Source: Cesiribacter sp. SM1 (GTDB lineage: Bacteria > Bacteroidota > Bacteroidia > Cytophagales > Cyclobacteriaceae). Taken from it: a stretch of 64,000 nucleotides of DNA. Each line of letters opens with the position of its first letter. The stretch's first letter is position 1. Where the stretch lies: contig NZ_JAHXBU010000046.1 in NCBI RefSeq assembly GCF_020178975.1, forward strand, positions 1 through 64,000, in the 5' to 3' direction. The position numbers and the translations under genes are program-made. Below are positions 35,372-44,885 of this stretch, one piece after another. The notes under the pieces were generated by a model. That model saw only the letters and a list, made by a program, of their open reading frames with translations, was not told where the DNA came from and made no database searches.

Positions 35372-36451
35372 CTATTTTGATTGGCAGCCGGTACCCTCCA
35401 GTAAAATGGTAGTTTCCCTGATCGAATAGCTTGCCCCAATCGACTGACAAATCAGCTCCAGCTGGTTATACAAATCCTGGTTTGCCAGATCGCCGGTAAA
35501 GCTACAATTGAGCAATGTCGGCTCAGTGGTTTTGATATCTACACCATAGGTCTTTTCGAGCACCCGGAGTACTGCCCCCAGCCCTTCCTCTTCAAACAAA
35601 AAAGCTTCGCTGCTGCTGGCAAGCTTTTCTGCTTCAAGCGGCACTGGTTCTTTTACCAGGGTAGCCACCAGCTCGTTTGTTTCCTGCTGATAGATAGCCC
35701 GCTGGTTAGGGGTTAGCACAACTTTTTTAGCCTTGTTAGGCAAAACCTTCTGGTACAAGCTTTCATCCGGATCATTCTTTAGCACAATCACCTTTCCTGT
35801 GAGTACAGCCACTTCATCCTGATGCTCACCATCACTAGTTTTAACATTGAAACTGGTACCAACCACCTGCGTTACAAGGCGGTTACTATATACATAAAAA
35901 GGTCGACTGGGATCTTTGCTAATGTCAAAAAAAGCCTCACCCTGCAGCTTCACCTCCCGCTTTGCGGCAGTAAAATCACGGGGGTATTTCAGTTCCGCCC
36001 GGGGCTGAAGCAGAACTGTACTTCCATCATTCAGCTGTATCTGCATGGGTCCCGTAGTTGTGTTCACTACTTTCAGTACATCCAGCTGGGCAGTAGTCAT
36101 AAACTCTGCCTGCATGGGCTGTGGCATTAACAGGTAACCAGCCAGCAGCAACAGCCCAACGAAAGAAGCAGCAATTGCCAGTATGCTGCCCAGGGAGCGT
36201 ACCCTGGCGGCTGGTTTTGCAGAAGCTGCCGGATTATGTGCTAAGGCCTGCTTTGTAACACCTATCTTCTCATTAATCTCCCCCCAAACCTGCTCGTCAA
36301 TCTCAGCAAGTTCTGCATCCTTCAGTACGGGCAGTTCGTCATCATCAAGCAATTCATACCACTGCTCAACTATCTTTCGCTCCTCTTCCGTACCCGTTCC
36401 TTCCAGGTACTTTTTTAACAGTTTATGAAATGCTTCCCTACTCATGTTCAA
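35372..36451 (-). CDS. FecR-family anti-sigma factor
   Basis: A 359-residue inner membrane protein. A cytoplasmic helical N-terminus (residues 1-85, FHKLLKKYLEGTGTEEERKIVEQWYELL) can bind a sigma factor; one membrane helix lies at about 88-110 (LGSILAIAASFVGLLLLAGYLLM); the periplasmic FecR domain follows (VVNTTTGPMQIQLNDGSTVLLQPRAELKYP...EVKLQGEAFFDISKDPSRPFYVYS) and a C-terminal STN-like domain (VLRVLEKTYGVDIKTTEPTLLNCSFTG) ends it. It receives the signal from the SusC STN domain. The usual order is sigma then FecR; here FecR comes first and the sigma gene lies downstream, after the protease and TlpA genes. Confidence 0.93.
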   Translation of the reverse strand: MNMSREAFHKLLKKYLEGTGTEEERKIVEQWYELLDDDELPVLKDAELAEIDEQVWGEINEKIGVTKQALAHNPAASAKPAARVRSLGSILAIAASFVGLLLLAGYLLMPQPMQAEFMTTAQLDVLKVVNTTTGPMQIQLNDGSTVLLQPRAELKYPRDFTAAKREVKLQGEAFFDISKDPSRPFYVYSNRLVTQVVGTSFNVKTSDGEHQDEVAVLTGKVIVLKNDPDESLYQKVLPNKAKKVVLTPNQRAIYQQETNELVATLVKEPVPLEAEKLASSSEAFLFEEEGLGAVLRVLEKTYGVDIKTTEPTLLNCSFTGDLANQDLYNQLELICQSIGASYSIRETTILLEGTGCQSK

Positions 36452-36774
36452 AGGAATTATTTGCCGTATACAGATTAGTATGACTTCTCCCCTTTACCCC
36501 CTAAACCGAAATCGTTGTTTTTTATACCTCGCTGATAAATTTATTAAGTCACTGCCAGTGCCTGCCGCAATTCCAGGTATATGGCAGTACCATTACTAAG
36601 TGATGATACAATAATCAACTGCTTGAAAACACAAAGCAGCTGGCCTGTTTACCAGCCCGCTAAATTTCTGAATTTAAGCAAATAACATACACAAGCCCAT
36701 CAGTAGCTTTAATTGCACTTTTCTTCCTGAAGATTTTATCGATAATTGTTACCTTGCAACTCAAAATTTCTGCA
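36452..36774. other. Divergent intergenic region
   Basis: The 323 bases separate the minus-strand FecR gene from the plus-strand gene at 36775. Promoters for both must lie here; none was recognised with confidence. Confidence 0.4.
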
Positions 36775-37146
36775 ATGGAAAAGATAAGCAGCATACAGGT
36801 ACATTTTAAAACAGCAAAAACAATAGAGCTGAACAGGCTTAGTGCATTTATTGAGCGCGTGCAGGCAGAGTTAATGTCTGGAGCCACTTTTACAGGAAGC
36901 CTGCAAACACAGGATTATCTCTACAGTAATATAGCAGACATACTGGATTTCGAAGGCCTTTACAGTGAGCATGCCGTGCAAAACTGGCATATCACCTTCA
37001 ACAAAGGCAGCCTTCGGGTTTCAGTACACTTCCAGGACTACCAAAACGAGCCAGGTGTGGGTGTAGCAACCTTCAACCACGATATAGAGCGTAATAAGAA
37101 ATTCAGGAATATGGTGTTGGAGGTACTGGATACAGAGCTTCGCTAA
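36775..37146 (+). CDS. Small hypothetical cytoplasmic protein
   Basis: A 123-residue protein starting at 36775 (MEKISSIQVHFKTAKTIELN). A helical first half (LSAFIERVQAELMSG) is followed by strands (WHITFNKGSLRVSVHFQDYQN, GVATFNHDIERNKKFRNMVLEVLDTEL). No signal peptide, membrane segment or known motif. The convergent terminator at 37191-37223 ends its transcript. Confidence 0.6.
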   Translation: MEKISSIQVHFKTAKTIELNRLSAFIERVQAELMSGATFTGSLQTQDYLYSNIADILDFEGLYSEHAVQNWHITFNKGSLRVSVHFQDYQNEPGVGVATFNHDIERNKKFRNMVLEVLDTELR

Positions 37147-37190
37147 AGAACAGGCATTCAGGCAATATATTTTCCAACAGACATCTACAA

Positions 37191-37224
37191 ATAAAGGGTT
37201 CAGCCTTACCAGCTGAACCCTTTA
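37191..37224. terminator. Convergent bidirectional terminator
   Basis: A perfect 12-base-pair stem (AAAGGGTTCAGC at 37193-37204 with 37212-37223) around a seven-base loop, with A and T edges. It lies between the converging genes ending at 37146 and 37270. Confidence 0.75.
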
Positions 37225-37269
37225 CTGTATCCGGGAGATTTTGGTGAGGAACTACTGATGATCATTGCG

Positions 37270-37953
37270 TTAATAGTTCGCTTCAGGGGATGAAAACAGC
37301 TCCTGCAATTGAGGATCAGTATAATCTTCCACAAAAGCAATGATGTTATCATACTGGCTGAATTCTTCTTTTTCGTGCATGGTGGTAAGCACCACACAAC
37401 GCATGCCTGCATTTCTGGCTGCTTCCACGCCCTTTGGTGCATCCTCAAAAACCACACATTCTTCGGGTTTTACTCCCAGCAGCTCGGCTCCTTTCAGAAA
37501 TGTTTCGGGATGGGGTTTGCTGGTGGTTACATCATCGGCGCTAACAAGGGCACTGAAATAATGGCGGATGTCCAGGTTGTCCAGCACAAAATCCACATTG
37601 AACATAATAGCAGCCGAACCTATGGCCATTTTAACGCCGGATTGGTGTGCCTTCTGCAGGAAGCGGTCCAGGCCGTTTATCAACTTCAGGTAGGGCCGGA
37701 ACTCCTGCTGGTATTTTTTCTCTTTCTCTATTGATATCCTATCTGCTTCTTCCGGGGAAAAATGGCCTTCTCCAAATATGCGGGCAAGCACTTCGCTGTT
37801 CTTGCCATACATCTGCACCTTTACCTCTTCAACCGTAAGGCTGGCCCCCAGCTCATTGGTAAGTACTTTATGCCAGGCAGCAGTATGGTAGTGCATATCA
37901 TCAATCATGGTACCATTCAGATCAAATAAAATAGCTTTAGGTGTAAATTTCAT
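37270..37953 (-). CDS. HAD-superfamily phosphatase, beta-phosphoglucomutase-like
   Basis: A 227-residue protein with a Rossmann HAD core and a helical cap. Motif I reads FDLNGTMIDD, motif II is IGSAA, the motif III lysine sits in KPHPETFLKGAELL and motif IV is CVVFEDAPKGVEAARNAGM. In motif I the nucleophile D11 is present, but the usual second aspartate (D-x-D) is N13. In characterised HAD phosphatases that second aspartate is the general acid/base, so activity may be changed or low. I recall this DxNGT variant as common in Cytophagales relatives, so it is probably not a chance mutation. Substrate unknown. Confidence 0.85.
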   Translation of the reverse strand: MKFTPKAILFDLNGTMIDDMHYHTAAWHKVLTNELGASLTVEEVKVQMYGKNSEVLARIFGEGHFSPEEADRISIEKEKKYQQEFRPYLKLINGLDRFLQKAHQSGVKMAIGSAAIMFNVDFVLDNLDIRHYFSALVSADDVTTSKPHPETFLKGAELLGVKPEECVVFEDAPKGVEAARNAGMRCVVLTTMHEKEEFSQYDNIIAFVEDYTDPQLQELFSSPEANY

Positions 37954-38363
37954 GTGTAAATAGAACTGTTTATAAAAAGTAAAGCATGATCAAACCTGCT
38001 GTGGCTGCCTAAAGCCTGTTAAGGCAATTGGCAGCCTGCTTGCATCAGGAAAATACAGTAGCGTTAAATTAATCAGCTTAAGCTAAAATGCACCTGTTTT
38101 AGGCTTAAGAAGCAGGTTTTTCTTTTTAAAATGCTTTCCAGGGCTTTGCAGGTAAAAACAGGAGTAAGCCAGAAGCCCTTTCCCGATAAAATTTCTGCTT
38201 CATTAACAGAATTAAGGTTGCAACTTGTTACTTTGCTGCGTTCACTGAAAAAATAATTGTAAATTAAACCTTGCTAAAGCTTACCCCTGCCCCTTTTGCG
38301 CTGCCTACAGCTCATTTAACAGGCAGATGATGAGGCTTTAAGGCAATTTATATAGTTGATAAA
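37954..38363. other. Divergent intergenic region with an imperfect hairpin
   Basis: The 410 bases hold no gene. An imperfect inverted repeat, CTTAAGCTAAAA at 38077-38088 and TTTTAGGCTTAAG at 38097-38109 (one bulged base), is followed on the plus strand by a T-rich tail, so it could be a terminator or an operator. Confidence 0.4.
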
Positions 38364-39071
38364 ATGATTAAGTATGCCGGTCAAACCAGGTTTCTGGTTG
38401 CAGTAGACTGTATAATTTTTGGATTTGATGGTGAAAACTTTAAGCTCCTGCTAATCCAGCGGGGCTTTGCTCCTGAAAAAAATAAATGGAGCCTGATGGG
38501 TGGTTTTCTGCAGCCCGATGAAAGTTTAGACGCCGCCGCAGATCGTATCCTGAAACAGTTAACAGGCCTGGACAATGTTTTCATGGAGCAAATGGAGGTA
38601 TTCAGCAACCCCCAGCGCGATCCGGTAGAAAGAACCCTGGCTGTTGCCTATGTGGCCCTGGTAGACATACAGAAATACAAACAGCAGCTTAGCCAGGAGT
38701 ATCATGCGCAGTGGTTCGATATCAACCAGGTTCCACACCTTATATTTGACCATGAGGAAATGGTGGAAAAGGCAAAAAACAGACTCCGCTACAAAGCAGC
38801 ATTACATCCTGTGCTTTTTGAATTGCTGCCCGATAAATTTACCCTCCCACAGCTACAGGCGCTCTATACGGGCTTGTATGAAACTGAATTCGACAAAAGA
38901 AACTTCAGCCGGAAAGTCTTATCTACAGGCTTCCTGATCAAACAGAAAGAAAAAGACAAAGAGAACTCTAAAAAAGGGGCCTACTACTATAAGCTTGATA
39001 AAGAAAAGTACAAGAGCGGTTTCCAGGACTTCCTAAACTTTATACCCCGGCCGGAAAATCTGGTTTACTAG
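38364..39071 (+). CDS. NrtR-type Nudix-fold transcriptional regulator
   Basis: A 235-residue protein. Residues 8-150 are a Nudix domain (RFLVAVDCIIFGFDGENFKLLLIQRG), but the Nudix box around 47-69 (GGFLQPDESLDAAADRILKQL) lacks the RExxEE residues needed for catalysis; isoleucine, glutamine and leucine replace them. The C-terminal 80 residues form a winged helix (LPQLQALYTGLYETEFDKRNFSRKVLSTGFL...GAYYYKLDKEKY). This is the design of NrtR-family repressors and their Bacteroidota sugar-responsive relatives such as AraR, which use the dead Nudix domain as an effector sensor. Its target genes here are unclear; the DUF819 gene downstream is a candidate. Confidence 0.9.
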   Translation: MIKYAGQTRFLVAVDCIIFGFDGENFKLLLIQRGFAPEKNKWSLMGGFLQPDESLDAAADRILKQLTGLDNVFMEQMEVFSNPQRDPVERTLAVAYVALVDIQKYKQQLSQEYHAQWFDINQVPHLIFDHEEMVEKAKNRLRYKAALHPVLFELLPDKFTLPQLQALYTGLYETEFDKRNFSRKVLSTGFLIKQKEKDKENSKKGAYYYKLDKEKYKSGFQDFLNFIPRPENLVY

Positions 39072-39283
39072 CGCTTTACTTATAGCGCAAGGCCGGCTAA
39101 TAAATGAATGACACCTTTACTGATCACGATTGGATAAGGGCTTTTCTCCCATGTTAAAATTTCATATTTACAACCTAAATGTGCATGAAATCTGCTGGCC
39201 TGCCGCAATTTTGCTTTGTTGTTTAAAATACTCATATTCAGACTGAAAGACACCTAAACCCGTTAAAAAATAAGATACTGCAC

Positions 39284-40414
39284 ATGTCCGTTCCGGCCTT
39301 AACGCTTTGGTCATTCTTTCTGCTGTTATTCCCTGCTGTAACACAGTGGGGAGAGAAACGGTATCAGCCCCTGCGCTGGGTTGGGGCCATGTCCATTTGC
39401 TACCTATCCGGGCTGCTGATTGGAAATATGCCGGGCATACCCATTCCCGCAGAATTGCTGAATACCGTTACCGAAGTAAGTGTAAGCCTGGCCATACCAG
39501 CCATGCTCTTTACTGCCCATCCAAGGCAGCTGCTTAGTGGCAGCAGGCAAACGCTACTGGCCTTTGGCTTTGCATCGCTGGCTGCCGCAATGGGAGCCAT
39601 GGCCGCTTACTTTCTGGCTGGACATACCATAGAAAATAGTGCTGAGGTAAGTGGCATGCTGGCAAGTGTGTACACCGGTGGCACTCCTAACATGAGCGCC
39701 GTTGGCATTGCCCTGGGTGTAGAACATGAGCTCTTCCTGGTACTGAACAGTGCAGACATATTGCTAAGCGGGCTTTACTTTGCCTTTCTGTTAACAGTCG
39801 GCCCTGTGCTGCTGCGCTTTATCCTGCCTAATGCCACTTCTCAATACGAAAACTCCAGCAGTCAGGACTGGAGCCCAGAGCATAAACCAGCACTAAAGGA
39901 CCTCCTGAAAACCCTCTTACTGTCGGTGCTGCTCCTGGCTGCTGCCGCGGGTTTATGTTTCCTGTTTTTTGAAAAACTGGTGGTTCCGGTGTTTATTCTG
40001 CTGTTAACTGCTTTTAGCCTTGCAGCCGCTAGCACCAGAAGCGTGCAGCAAATCAGGGGAACTTACAACATTGCCCATTACCTGCTGCTCATATTTGCAC
40101 TAAGCATTGGGAGCCAGGCAAATTTTAGCACGCTGCTCACCCTCACCGCTGCTGTACTCCCCTACTGCACCATTGTGATTTCTGTAACACTTGTGCTGCA
40201 TTACACTTTCTGCAGACTGGCTGGCCTGGACCGCAACATCACCATCATTGCCTCAACTGCAGCCGTGTTCGGCCCACCTTTTGTAGGACCTGTTGCTGAA
40301 AGGCTTAAAGCGCCACACCTCATTTTAAGTGGTATGCTGCTGGGCATGCTGGGGTATGCCATTGGCAATTTTGTAGGAATAGGACTGGCCCGGCTACTGC
40401 CGCTGTTTCAATGA
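39284..40414 (+). CDS. DUF819-family multi-pass membrane protein
   Basis: A 376-residue integral membrane protein with about ten hydrophobic helices. The segment NSAEVSGMLASVYTGGTPNMSAVGIALGVEHELFLVLNSADIL is the DUF819 signature (YtGGt.N..A...a), repeated less exactly in the C-terminal half near SIGSQANFSTLL. The inverted-repeat build resembles secondary carriers, but no substrate is established for the family. It lies between the NrtR-type regulator and the histidine utilisation genes, so it might move an amino acid or intermediate; that is a guess. Confidence 0.85.
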   Translation: MSVPALTLWSFFLLLFPAVTQWGEKRYQPLRWVGAMSICYLSGLLIGNMPGIPIPAELLNTVTEVSVSLAIPAMLFTAHPRQLLSGSRQTLLAFGFASLAAAMGAMAAYFLAGHTIENSAEVSGMLASVYTGGTPNMSAVGIALGVEHELFLVLNSADILLSGLYFAFLLTVGPVLLRFILPNATSQYENSSSQDWSPEHKPALKDLLKTLLLSVLLLAAAAGLCFLFFEKLVVPVFILLLTAFSLAAASTRSVQQIRGTYNIAHYLLLIFALSIGSQANFSTLLTLTAAVLPYCTIVISVTLVLHYTFCRLAGLDRNITIIASTAAVFGPPFVGPVAERLKAPHLILSGMLLGMLGYAIGNFVGIGLARLLPLFQ

Positions 40415-40435
40415 TGTATTTTTCTCTTGATGCGC

Positions 40436-41125
40436 TTAAAACTCACAGTCAAAAAGCTGATCGACATTTTGCAGCTGCTGTGTGATGGCATCTGCAACAG
40501 CCAGGTAAAAGCGCTCGCTGTCTTCGGCAAGTATGGCTCCCAGGGTAGCACTTTCCTCTCCGTCTGAAAAGCGATCATATACTGAAAGCCTGATGATAGG
40601 CACATGATGAACAACTGGCAGCAAATCCTGCATAAAGTCCTGTATTGCCCTTCTCTTGATAGCCTTTTCAACAGAGGGGGCAAAAAGCTCCTCCTGCTGC
40701 ATGTGCAGGTGGCAGTATTGCTCATACCGTTCCAGATCAGGCATGAGTGGCAACTTGTAAACGGGCGACTGCAGGCTTGCAAAACGATAGGAAGAAAAAG
40801 AGAGCTCTTCATCCAGCGCTATGGCAACGCCTCTCACTTCTATATCCACCGGTTCTGACTCATGGCTCATTTTTTTCCAGAATGGCAGCATTTCTTTCAT
40901 AGCAGCAGAAAATACAGATTCCAGCCCTGCTTCCTGAATATCATCATAGGTAACTACCGCCTGGTACTGGGTGAAAGGCAAACCCATGTAGCGGTTAAGT
41001 ATTTTTTTCAGGGAAAATCGTCTTTTGTTCAGCATGGCTGGTACCAGCTGCTGCTCTTTTTTCAGCTGCACTTGATGGAAACTTTTGCGAGACATTTTGC
41101 TAAATTTCAGCGGTAGCCTTTCCAT
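40436..41125 (-). CDS. Hypothetical protein
   Basis: A 229-residue protein, start set at 41125 (MERLPLKFSKMSRKSFHQVQ). The first 60 residues are rich in lysine and arginine, followed by an alpha/beta domain (YQAVVTYDDIQEAGLESVFSAAM, VDIEVRGVAIALDEELSFSSYRF) and a helical end. No signal peptide or membrane span and no motif that I recognise. It is transcribed divergently from hutH with 118 bases between them. Confidence 0.55.
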   Translation of the reverse strand: MERLPLKFSKMSRKSFHQVQLKKEQQLVPAMLNKRRFSLKKILNRYMGLPFTQYQAVVTYDDIQEAGLESVFSAAMKEMLPFWKKMSHESEPVDIEVRGVAIALDEELSFSSYRFASLQSPVYKLPLMPDLERYEQYCHLHMQQEELFAPSVEKAIKRRAIQDFMQDLLPVVHHVPIIRLSVYDRFSDGEESATLGAILAEDSERFYLAVADAITQQLQNVDQLFDCEF

Positions 41126-41243
41126 TATAGCGGCAACTCGTGTAAAATGTTTTGTTCTAACACAAGGCTGTAAGTGTAAGAGCATCCCATGAGCACGTTA
41201 AAACAATGTATAAGTTTATCAATACTAAGCTCTTAACCAAGAA

Positions 41244-42815
41244 ATGAATCTTATTTTTAAATACGGCCAGGACAAACTTACTGCTTCTGCTGCACTTGCA
41301 CTTGCCAGAGGGCAAATTAAGGGCATTTTTAGCACTGAAGTACGGCAAAAGGTAGAAGCAAGTCGTGCTGCCGTACATGAAATTGTTGAAAGAGGAAAGG
41401 TAGTTTATGGCGTTAACACAGGCTTCGGCTCTCTCTGCAACAAGATTATATCAGCAGAGAATACCCGCCGGCTGCAGGATAACATCCTGCGCAGCCACAG
41501 TGTAGGCGTTGGTGCAGATACACCCCTGGAGGTGGTACGGCTCATGCTTGTGCTGAAGATAAATGCACTGGCACAGGGCTTCTCCGGCATCAGCATGGAG
41601 GTACTGGAAAGGCTGCAGTGGCACCTGGAAAATGATGTAATACCACAGGTGCCTCAGCAGGGTTCACTTGGCGCTTCAGGCGATCTTGCGCCACTGGCGC
41701 ATCTTTGCCTCCCCCTTATTGGCCTGGGCAGAGTATGGCATGAGGGAGGCTGGCAAAACACGGCGGCTGTTCTTCAGTTGCACCAGCAACAATCGATTGA
41801 ACTGGGTGCAAAAGAAGGCCTGGCCCTGATCAACGGTACCCAGTTTATTGCAGCCTGGGCAGTGCTTGGCCTCTCACGGCTGGCCAACTGTCTGGATACT
41901 GCAGACATCGTAGGGGCTATGACCCTGGAAGGACTCCTGGGATCTGGCGCTCCCTTCGATCCTGCCCTGCACCAGCTACGGGCCTACCGGGGTAACCAGT
42001 ATGTTGCCCACCGCCTCAGCACACTGCTGCACAACAGCGAAATGGTTGCCTCACATAAAGACTGCGGCCGCGTACAGGACCCCTACTCCCTGCGTTGTAT
42101 GCCACAGGTGCATGGCGCCAGCCGCAATGCCTGGCTGCACCTGAAAGAGCTGCTGGAGGTAGAGCTAAATGCTGTAACGGATAACCCCATTATCTTCAGC
42201 GCCGATAAAACAGTAAGCGGCGGCAACTTCCACGGACAGCCCCTGGCCCTGCCACTGGATTATAACACGCTGGCGGCTCATGAGTTAGGTAATATATCCG
42301 ACCGCAGGATCTATCTTTTATTAGAAGGTGGTGTAAACGGCTTACCGGAGCTGCTGATGCGTGATACAGGTATTAACAGTGGCTTTATGATACCGCAGTA
42401 CACCTCTGCCTCCCTGGTGAGCGAAAACAAGAGCCTTTGCTTTCCGCCCAGTGCCGATTCCATTCCCAGCAGCCTGGGGCAGGAAGATCACGTGAGCATG
42501 GGCTCCATCAGCAGCAGGCGGCTTAACCAGGTGATCAACAACCTGGAGAATATTTTGGCTATCGAGCTGCTGTGTGCTGCACAGGCCTTCGATTACCGCC
42601 GCCCCATGCGCAGCAGCAAGCTACTGGATGCCTGCCACGAGCTGGTACGCAGCCGCATAGACCATGCAGAAGAAGACCGCGTTTTTGCGGAAGACATACA
42701 GATACTTGGCGATATTATTCGCCAGCAGGAATTAGTTTTTTTAACTCAGGACATTGCCCAACATGAAAACATTGACCTCTATGGCCCCTTCTACGAAAGC
42801 TTCGGACTTTATTAA
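41244..42815 (+). CDS. hutH: Histidine ammonia-lyase
   Basis: A 523-residue enzyme that removes ammonia from L-histidine to give urocanate, the first step of histidine degradation. The self-processing triad A144-S145-G146 ([16 protein letters not shown]), which forms the MIO cofactor, is intact, as are YGVNTGFG near 55-62 and the later [22 protein letters not shown]-type ([11 protein letters not shown]) and [11 protein letters not shown]-like blocks. Length fits the family. Its 3' end overlaps the hutU start by about 50 bases, so the two are translated together. Confidence 0.97.
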   Translation: MNLIFKYGQDKLTASAALALARGQIKGIFSTEVRQKVEASRAAVHEIVERGKVVYGVNTGFGSLCNKIISAENTRRLQDNILRSHSVGVGADTPLEVVRLMLVLKINALAQGFSGISMEVLERLQWHLENDVIPQVPQQGSLGASGDLAPLAHLCLPLIGLGRVWHEGGWQNTAAVLQLHQQQSIELGAKEGLALINGTQFIAAWAVLGLSRLANCLDTADIVGAMTLEGLLGSGAPFDPALHQLRAYRGNQYVAHRLSTLLHNSEMVASHKDCGRVQDPYSLRCMPQVHGASRNAWLHLKELLEVELNAVTDNPIIFSADKTVSGGNFHGQPLALPLDYNTLAAHELGNISDRRIYLLLEGGVNGLPELLMRDTGINSGFMIPQYTSASLVSENKSLCFPPSADSIPSSLGQEDHVSMGSISSRRLNQVINNLENILAIELLCAAQAFDYRRPMRSSKLLDACHELVRSRIDHAEEDRVFAEDIQILGDIIRQQELVFLTQDIAQHENIDLYGPFYESFGLY

Positions 42816-44463
42816 GCAGTTTGCACGGCACCCACATTATAAAGCCCCCAGGGGCAGCCAGCTGAATGCCCTTAGCTGGCAAACCGAAGCCCCACTGCGC
42901 ATGCTGCTCAATAACCTAGATGCCGAGGTGGCCGAAGACCCTGCCGGGCTGGTGGTCTACGGCGGCACCGGGCAGGCAGCCCGCAACCAGGAATCCCTGG
43001 TAAAAATAATAGATTGCCTGCTGCAGCTGCGCGACGACCAGAGCCTGCTGGTGCAAAGCGGTAAGCCGGTTGGTATTATCCCCACCCACCCCGAAGCACC
43101 CAGGGTGCTCATTGCCAACTCTAACCTGGTGCCTGCCTGGGCCAACTGGGAGCATTTTCAGGAGCTGAAAGACAAAGGCCTGATGATGTACGGACAAATG
43201 ACGGCCGGCAGCTGGATATACATAGGCACCCAGGGCATTGTACAGGGCACCTACGAAACCTTTGCCTCCTGTGCCCGACAACACTTTGGCGGCAGCCTGC
43301 AGCATAAGCTGGTGGTATCTGGTGGTTTAGGCGGCATGGGTGGCGCACAACCACTGGCAGCCACCATTGCTGGTGCAACATTTTTAGGGGTAGATAAAGA
43401 CCCCTCGCGTATTCAAAAGCGAATAGATACCCGCTACTGCGACCGCATGACCTACAATTATGAAGAAGCGAAACAATGGGTGCTAGCGGCAAAAGAGCAG
43501 GGCGAAGCCATTTCTGTAGGCCTGGTGGGCGACATTGGAGATGTACTGGAAAAGCTGTTGCAGGATGGGATTATTCCGGATGTACTCACAGACCAGACCT
43601 CTGCACACGACCCGGTCTATGGCTATATTCCCAATGGCTTAAGCCTGCAGGAAGCTGCAGCACTGCGCCAGCGCGATCCTAAAGCCTATAAAGAGCAGAG
43701 CCTCAAAAGCATGGCCCGCCACGTTGGCTTTATGCTGGAGATGCAGAAACGGGGTGCCAAAACCTTTGATTATGGCAATAACCTCCGTGAATTTGCCCGC
43801 CAGGGTGGTGAGCCTAACGCTTTTGATTTTAAGGGCTTTGTGCCGGAGTACATCAGGCCACAGTTCTGCGAAGGTCGCGGACCTTTCCGCTGGGCAGCAC
43901 TTAGTGGCGATCCGGAAGATATCTACACCACCGACCAGGCCCTTATGGAGCTTTTCCCCCACAATGAGGATCTCCACCGCTGGCTGAAAGCTGCCCGGGA
44001 GCGTATTGCCTTCCAGGGGCTTCCCTGCCGTATTTGCTGGCTGGGCATGGGTGAACGCCAAAAGGCCGGCCAGATATTCAACGAGCTGGTACGCAGCGGT
44101 AAGGTAAAAGCACCGATCGTAATTGGCCGCGACCACCTCGACTGCGGCTCTGTAGCCTCTCCCAACCGTGAGACCGAAGGCATGCTGGATGGCTCCGATG
44201 CTGTTAGTGACTGGCCCCTGCTGAACCTGATGGGCAACACTGCCGGTGGTGCAACCTGGGTAAGCTTCCATCATGGTGGAGGTGTGGGCATCGGCTATAG
44301 CCAGCATGCCGGTATGGTAGTGCTTGCCGATGGTACCGAACGGGCCGCCCGCTGCCTGGATCGTGTGCTTTACACCGATCCGGCCATGGGCGTTATCCGC
44401 CATGCCGACGCAGGCTACGAAAAGGCACAGGAATGGGCTGAAAGGTTTGAGCTTAGGATATGA
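42763..44463 (+). CDS. hutU: Urocanate hydratase
   Basis: A 566-residue enzyme converting urocanate to imidazolonepropionate with a tightly bound NAD+. The N-terminal core [25 protein letters not shown], the nucleotide loop [20 protein letters not shown], and the C-terminal blocks [34 protein letters not shown] and [20 protein letters not shown] are all typical. The start could be 42754, 42763 or 42781; all overlap hutH. A bulged terminator follows at 44518. Confidence 0.97.
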   Translation: MKTLTSMAPSTKASDFIKQFARHPHYKAPRGSQLNALSWQTEAPLRMLLNNLDAEVAEDPAGLVVYGGTGQAARNQESLVKIIDCLLQLRDDQSLLVQSGKPVGIIPTHPEAPRVLIANSNLVPAWANWEHFQELKDKGLMMYGQMTAGSWIYIGTQGIVQGTYETFASCARQHFGGSLQHKLVVSGGLGGMGGAQPLAATIAGATFLGVDKDPSRIQKRIDTRYCDRMTYNYEEAKQWVLAAKEQGEAISVGLVGDIGDVLEKLLQDGIIPDVLTDQTSAHDPVYGYIPNGLSLQEAAALRQRDPKAYKEQSLKSMARHVGFMLEMQKRGAKTFDYGNNLREFARQGGEPNAFDFKGFVPEYIRPQFCEGRGPFRWAALSGDPEDIYTTDQALMELFPHNEDLHRWLKAARERIAFQGLPCRICWLGMGERQKAGQIFNELVRSGKVKAPIVIGRDHLDCGSVASPNRETEGMLDGSDAVSDWPLLNLMGNTAGGATWVSFHHGGGVGIGYSQHAGMVVLADGTERAARCLDRVLYTDPAMGVIRHADAGYEKAQEWAERFELRI

Positions 44464-44517
44464 ACAGCTTTAAGATGCACCAAGCTTAGCTATCATTTCG
44501 AGAAAAATGTATTTATC

Positions 44518-44562
44518 AAGAAGAAGGGCCTCTGGTTAAAATAGAGGCCCCTTCTTCTTTAT
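44518..44562 (+). terminator. Terminator after hutHU
   Basis: A long stem (AAGAAGAAGGGCCTCT at 44518-44533 pairing with 44543-44559, one bulged C) around a nine-base loop, ending in a short T-run. It lies 55 bases past the hutU stop. Confidence 0.75.
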
Positions 44563-44595
44563 TGCTGATTTTCTGTATTATGGAGTAGCAGTAGC

Positions 44596-44727
44596 TTACG
44601 TTGATTTGCTCTTGCTGGTATACACGGGTGTGTCTACACCAGCGGTTTCAACATTACTTCCTGCCTGCTGGCTATAGCCAGCAGCGGAAATCAAGAGAGA
44701 CAATAGTACCAGAGAAATACGCTTCAT
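44596..44727 (-). CDS. Tiny secreted peptide
   Basis: A 43-codon frame beginning MKRISLVLLSLLISAAGYSQ, a clean signal peptide with a likely cleavage site after the YSQ segment, leaving a mature peptide of about 23 residues (QAGSNVETAGVDTPVYTSKS...). It is surrounded by non-coding DNA between hutU and the tetra-TonB_C protein. Small secreted peptides of this build are common and uncharacterised in Cytophagales; no homology can be claimed from so short a sequence. Confidence 0.5.
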   Translation of the reverse strand: MKRISLVLLSLLISAAGYSQQAGSNVETAGVDTPVYTSKSKST

Positions 44728-44885
44728 ATGAGTTATAACAACAAGCAAACATATACATATTAGCAGAAATTTGCTATACTAAATCTTCAGCCATTCACTG
44801 GCAAAAAATAAATAAGGCTGTCTTTTGCGACAGCCCTGCCTGTTATGTGTGATAATTTTATCTGAATCCAGCCAACATATATCAA

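Noticed and set aside
38077-38109. Imperfect hairpin upstream of the NrtR-type regulator as a riboswitch
   Set aside because: No conserved riboswitch core; it is only a short bulged stem with T-rich tail, so recorded as a possible terminator or operator.
43639-44403. 254-codon frame antisense to hutU
   Set aside because: Shadow of the urocanate hydratase gene; no independent start or domain.
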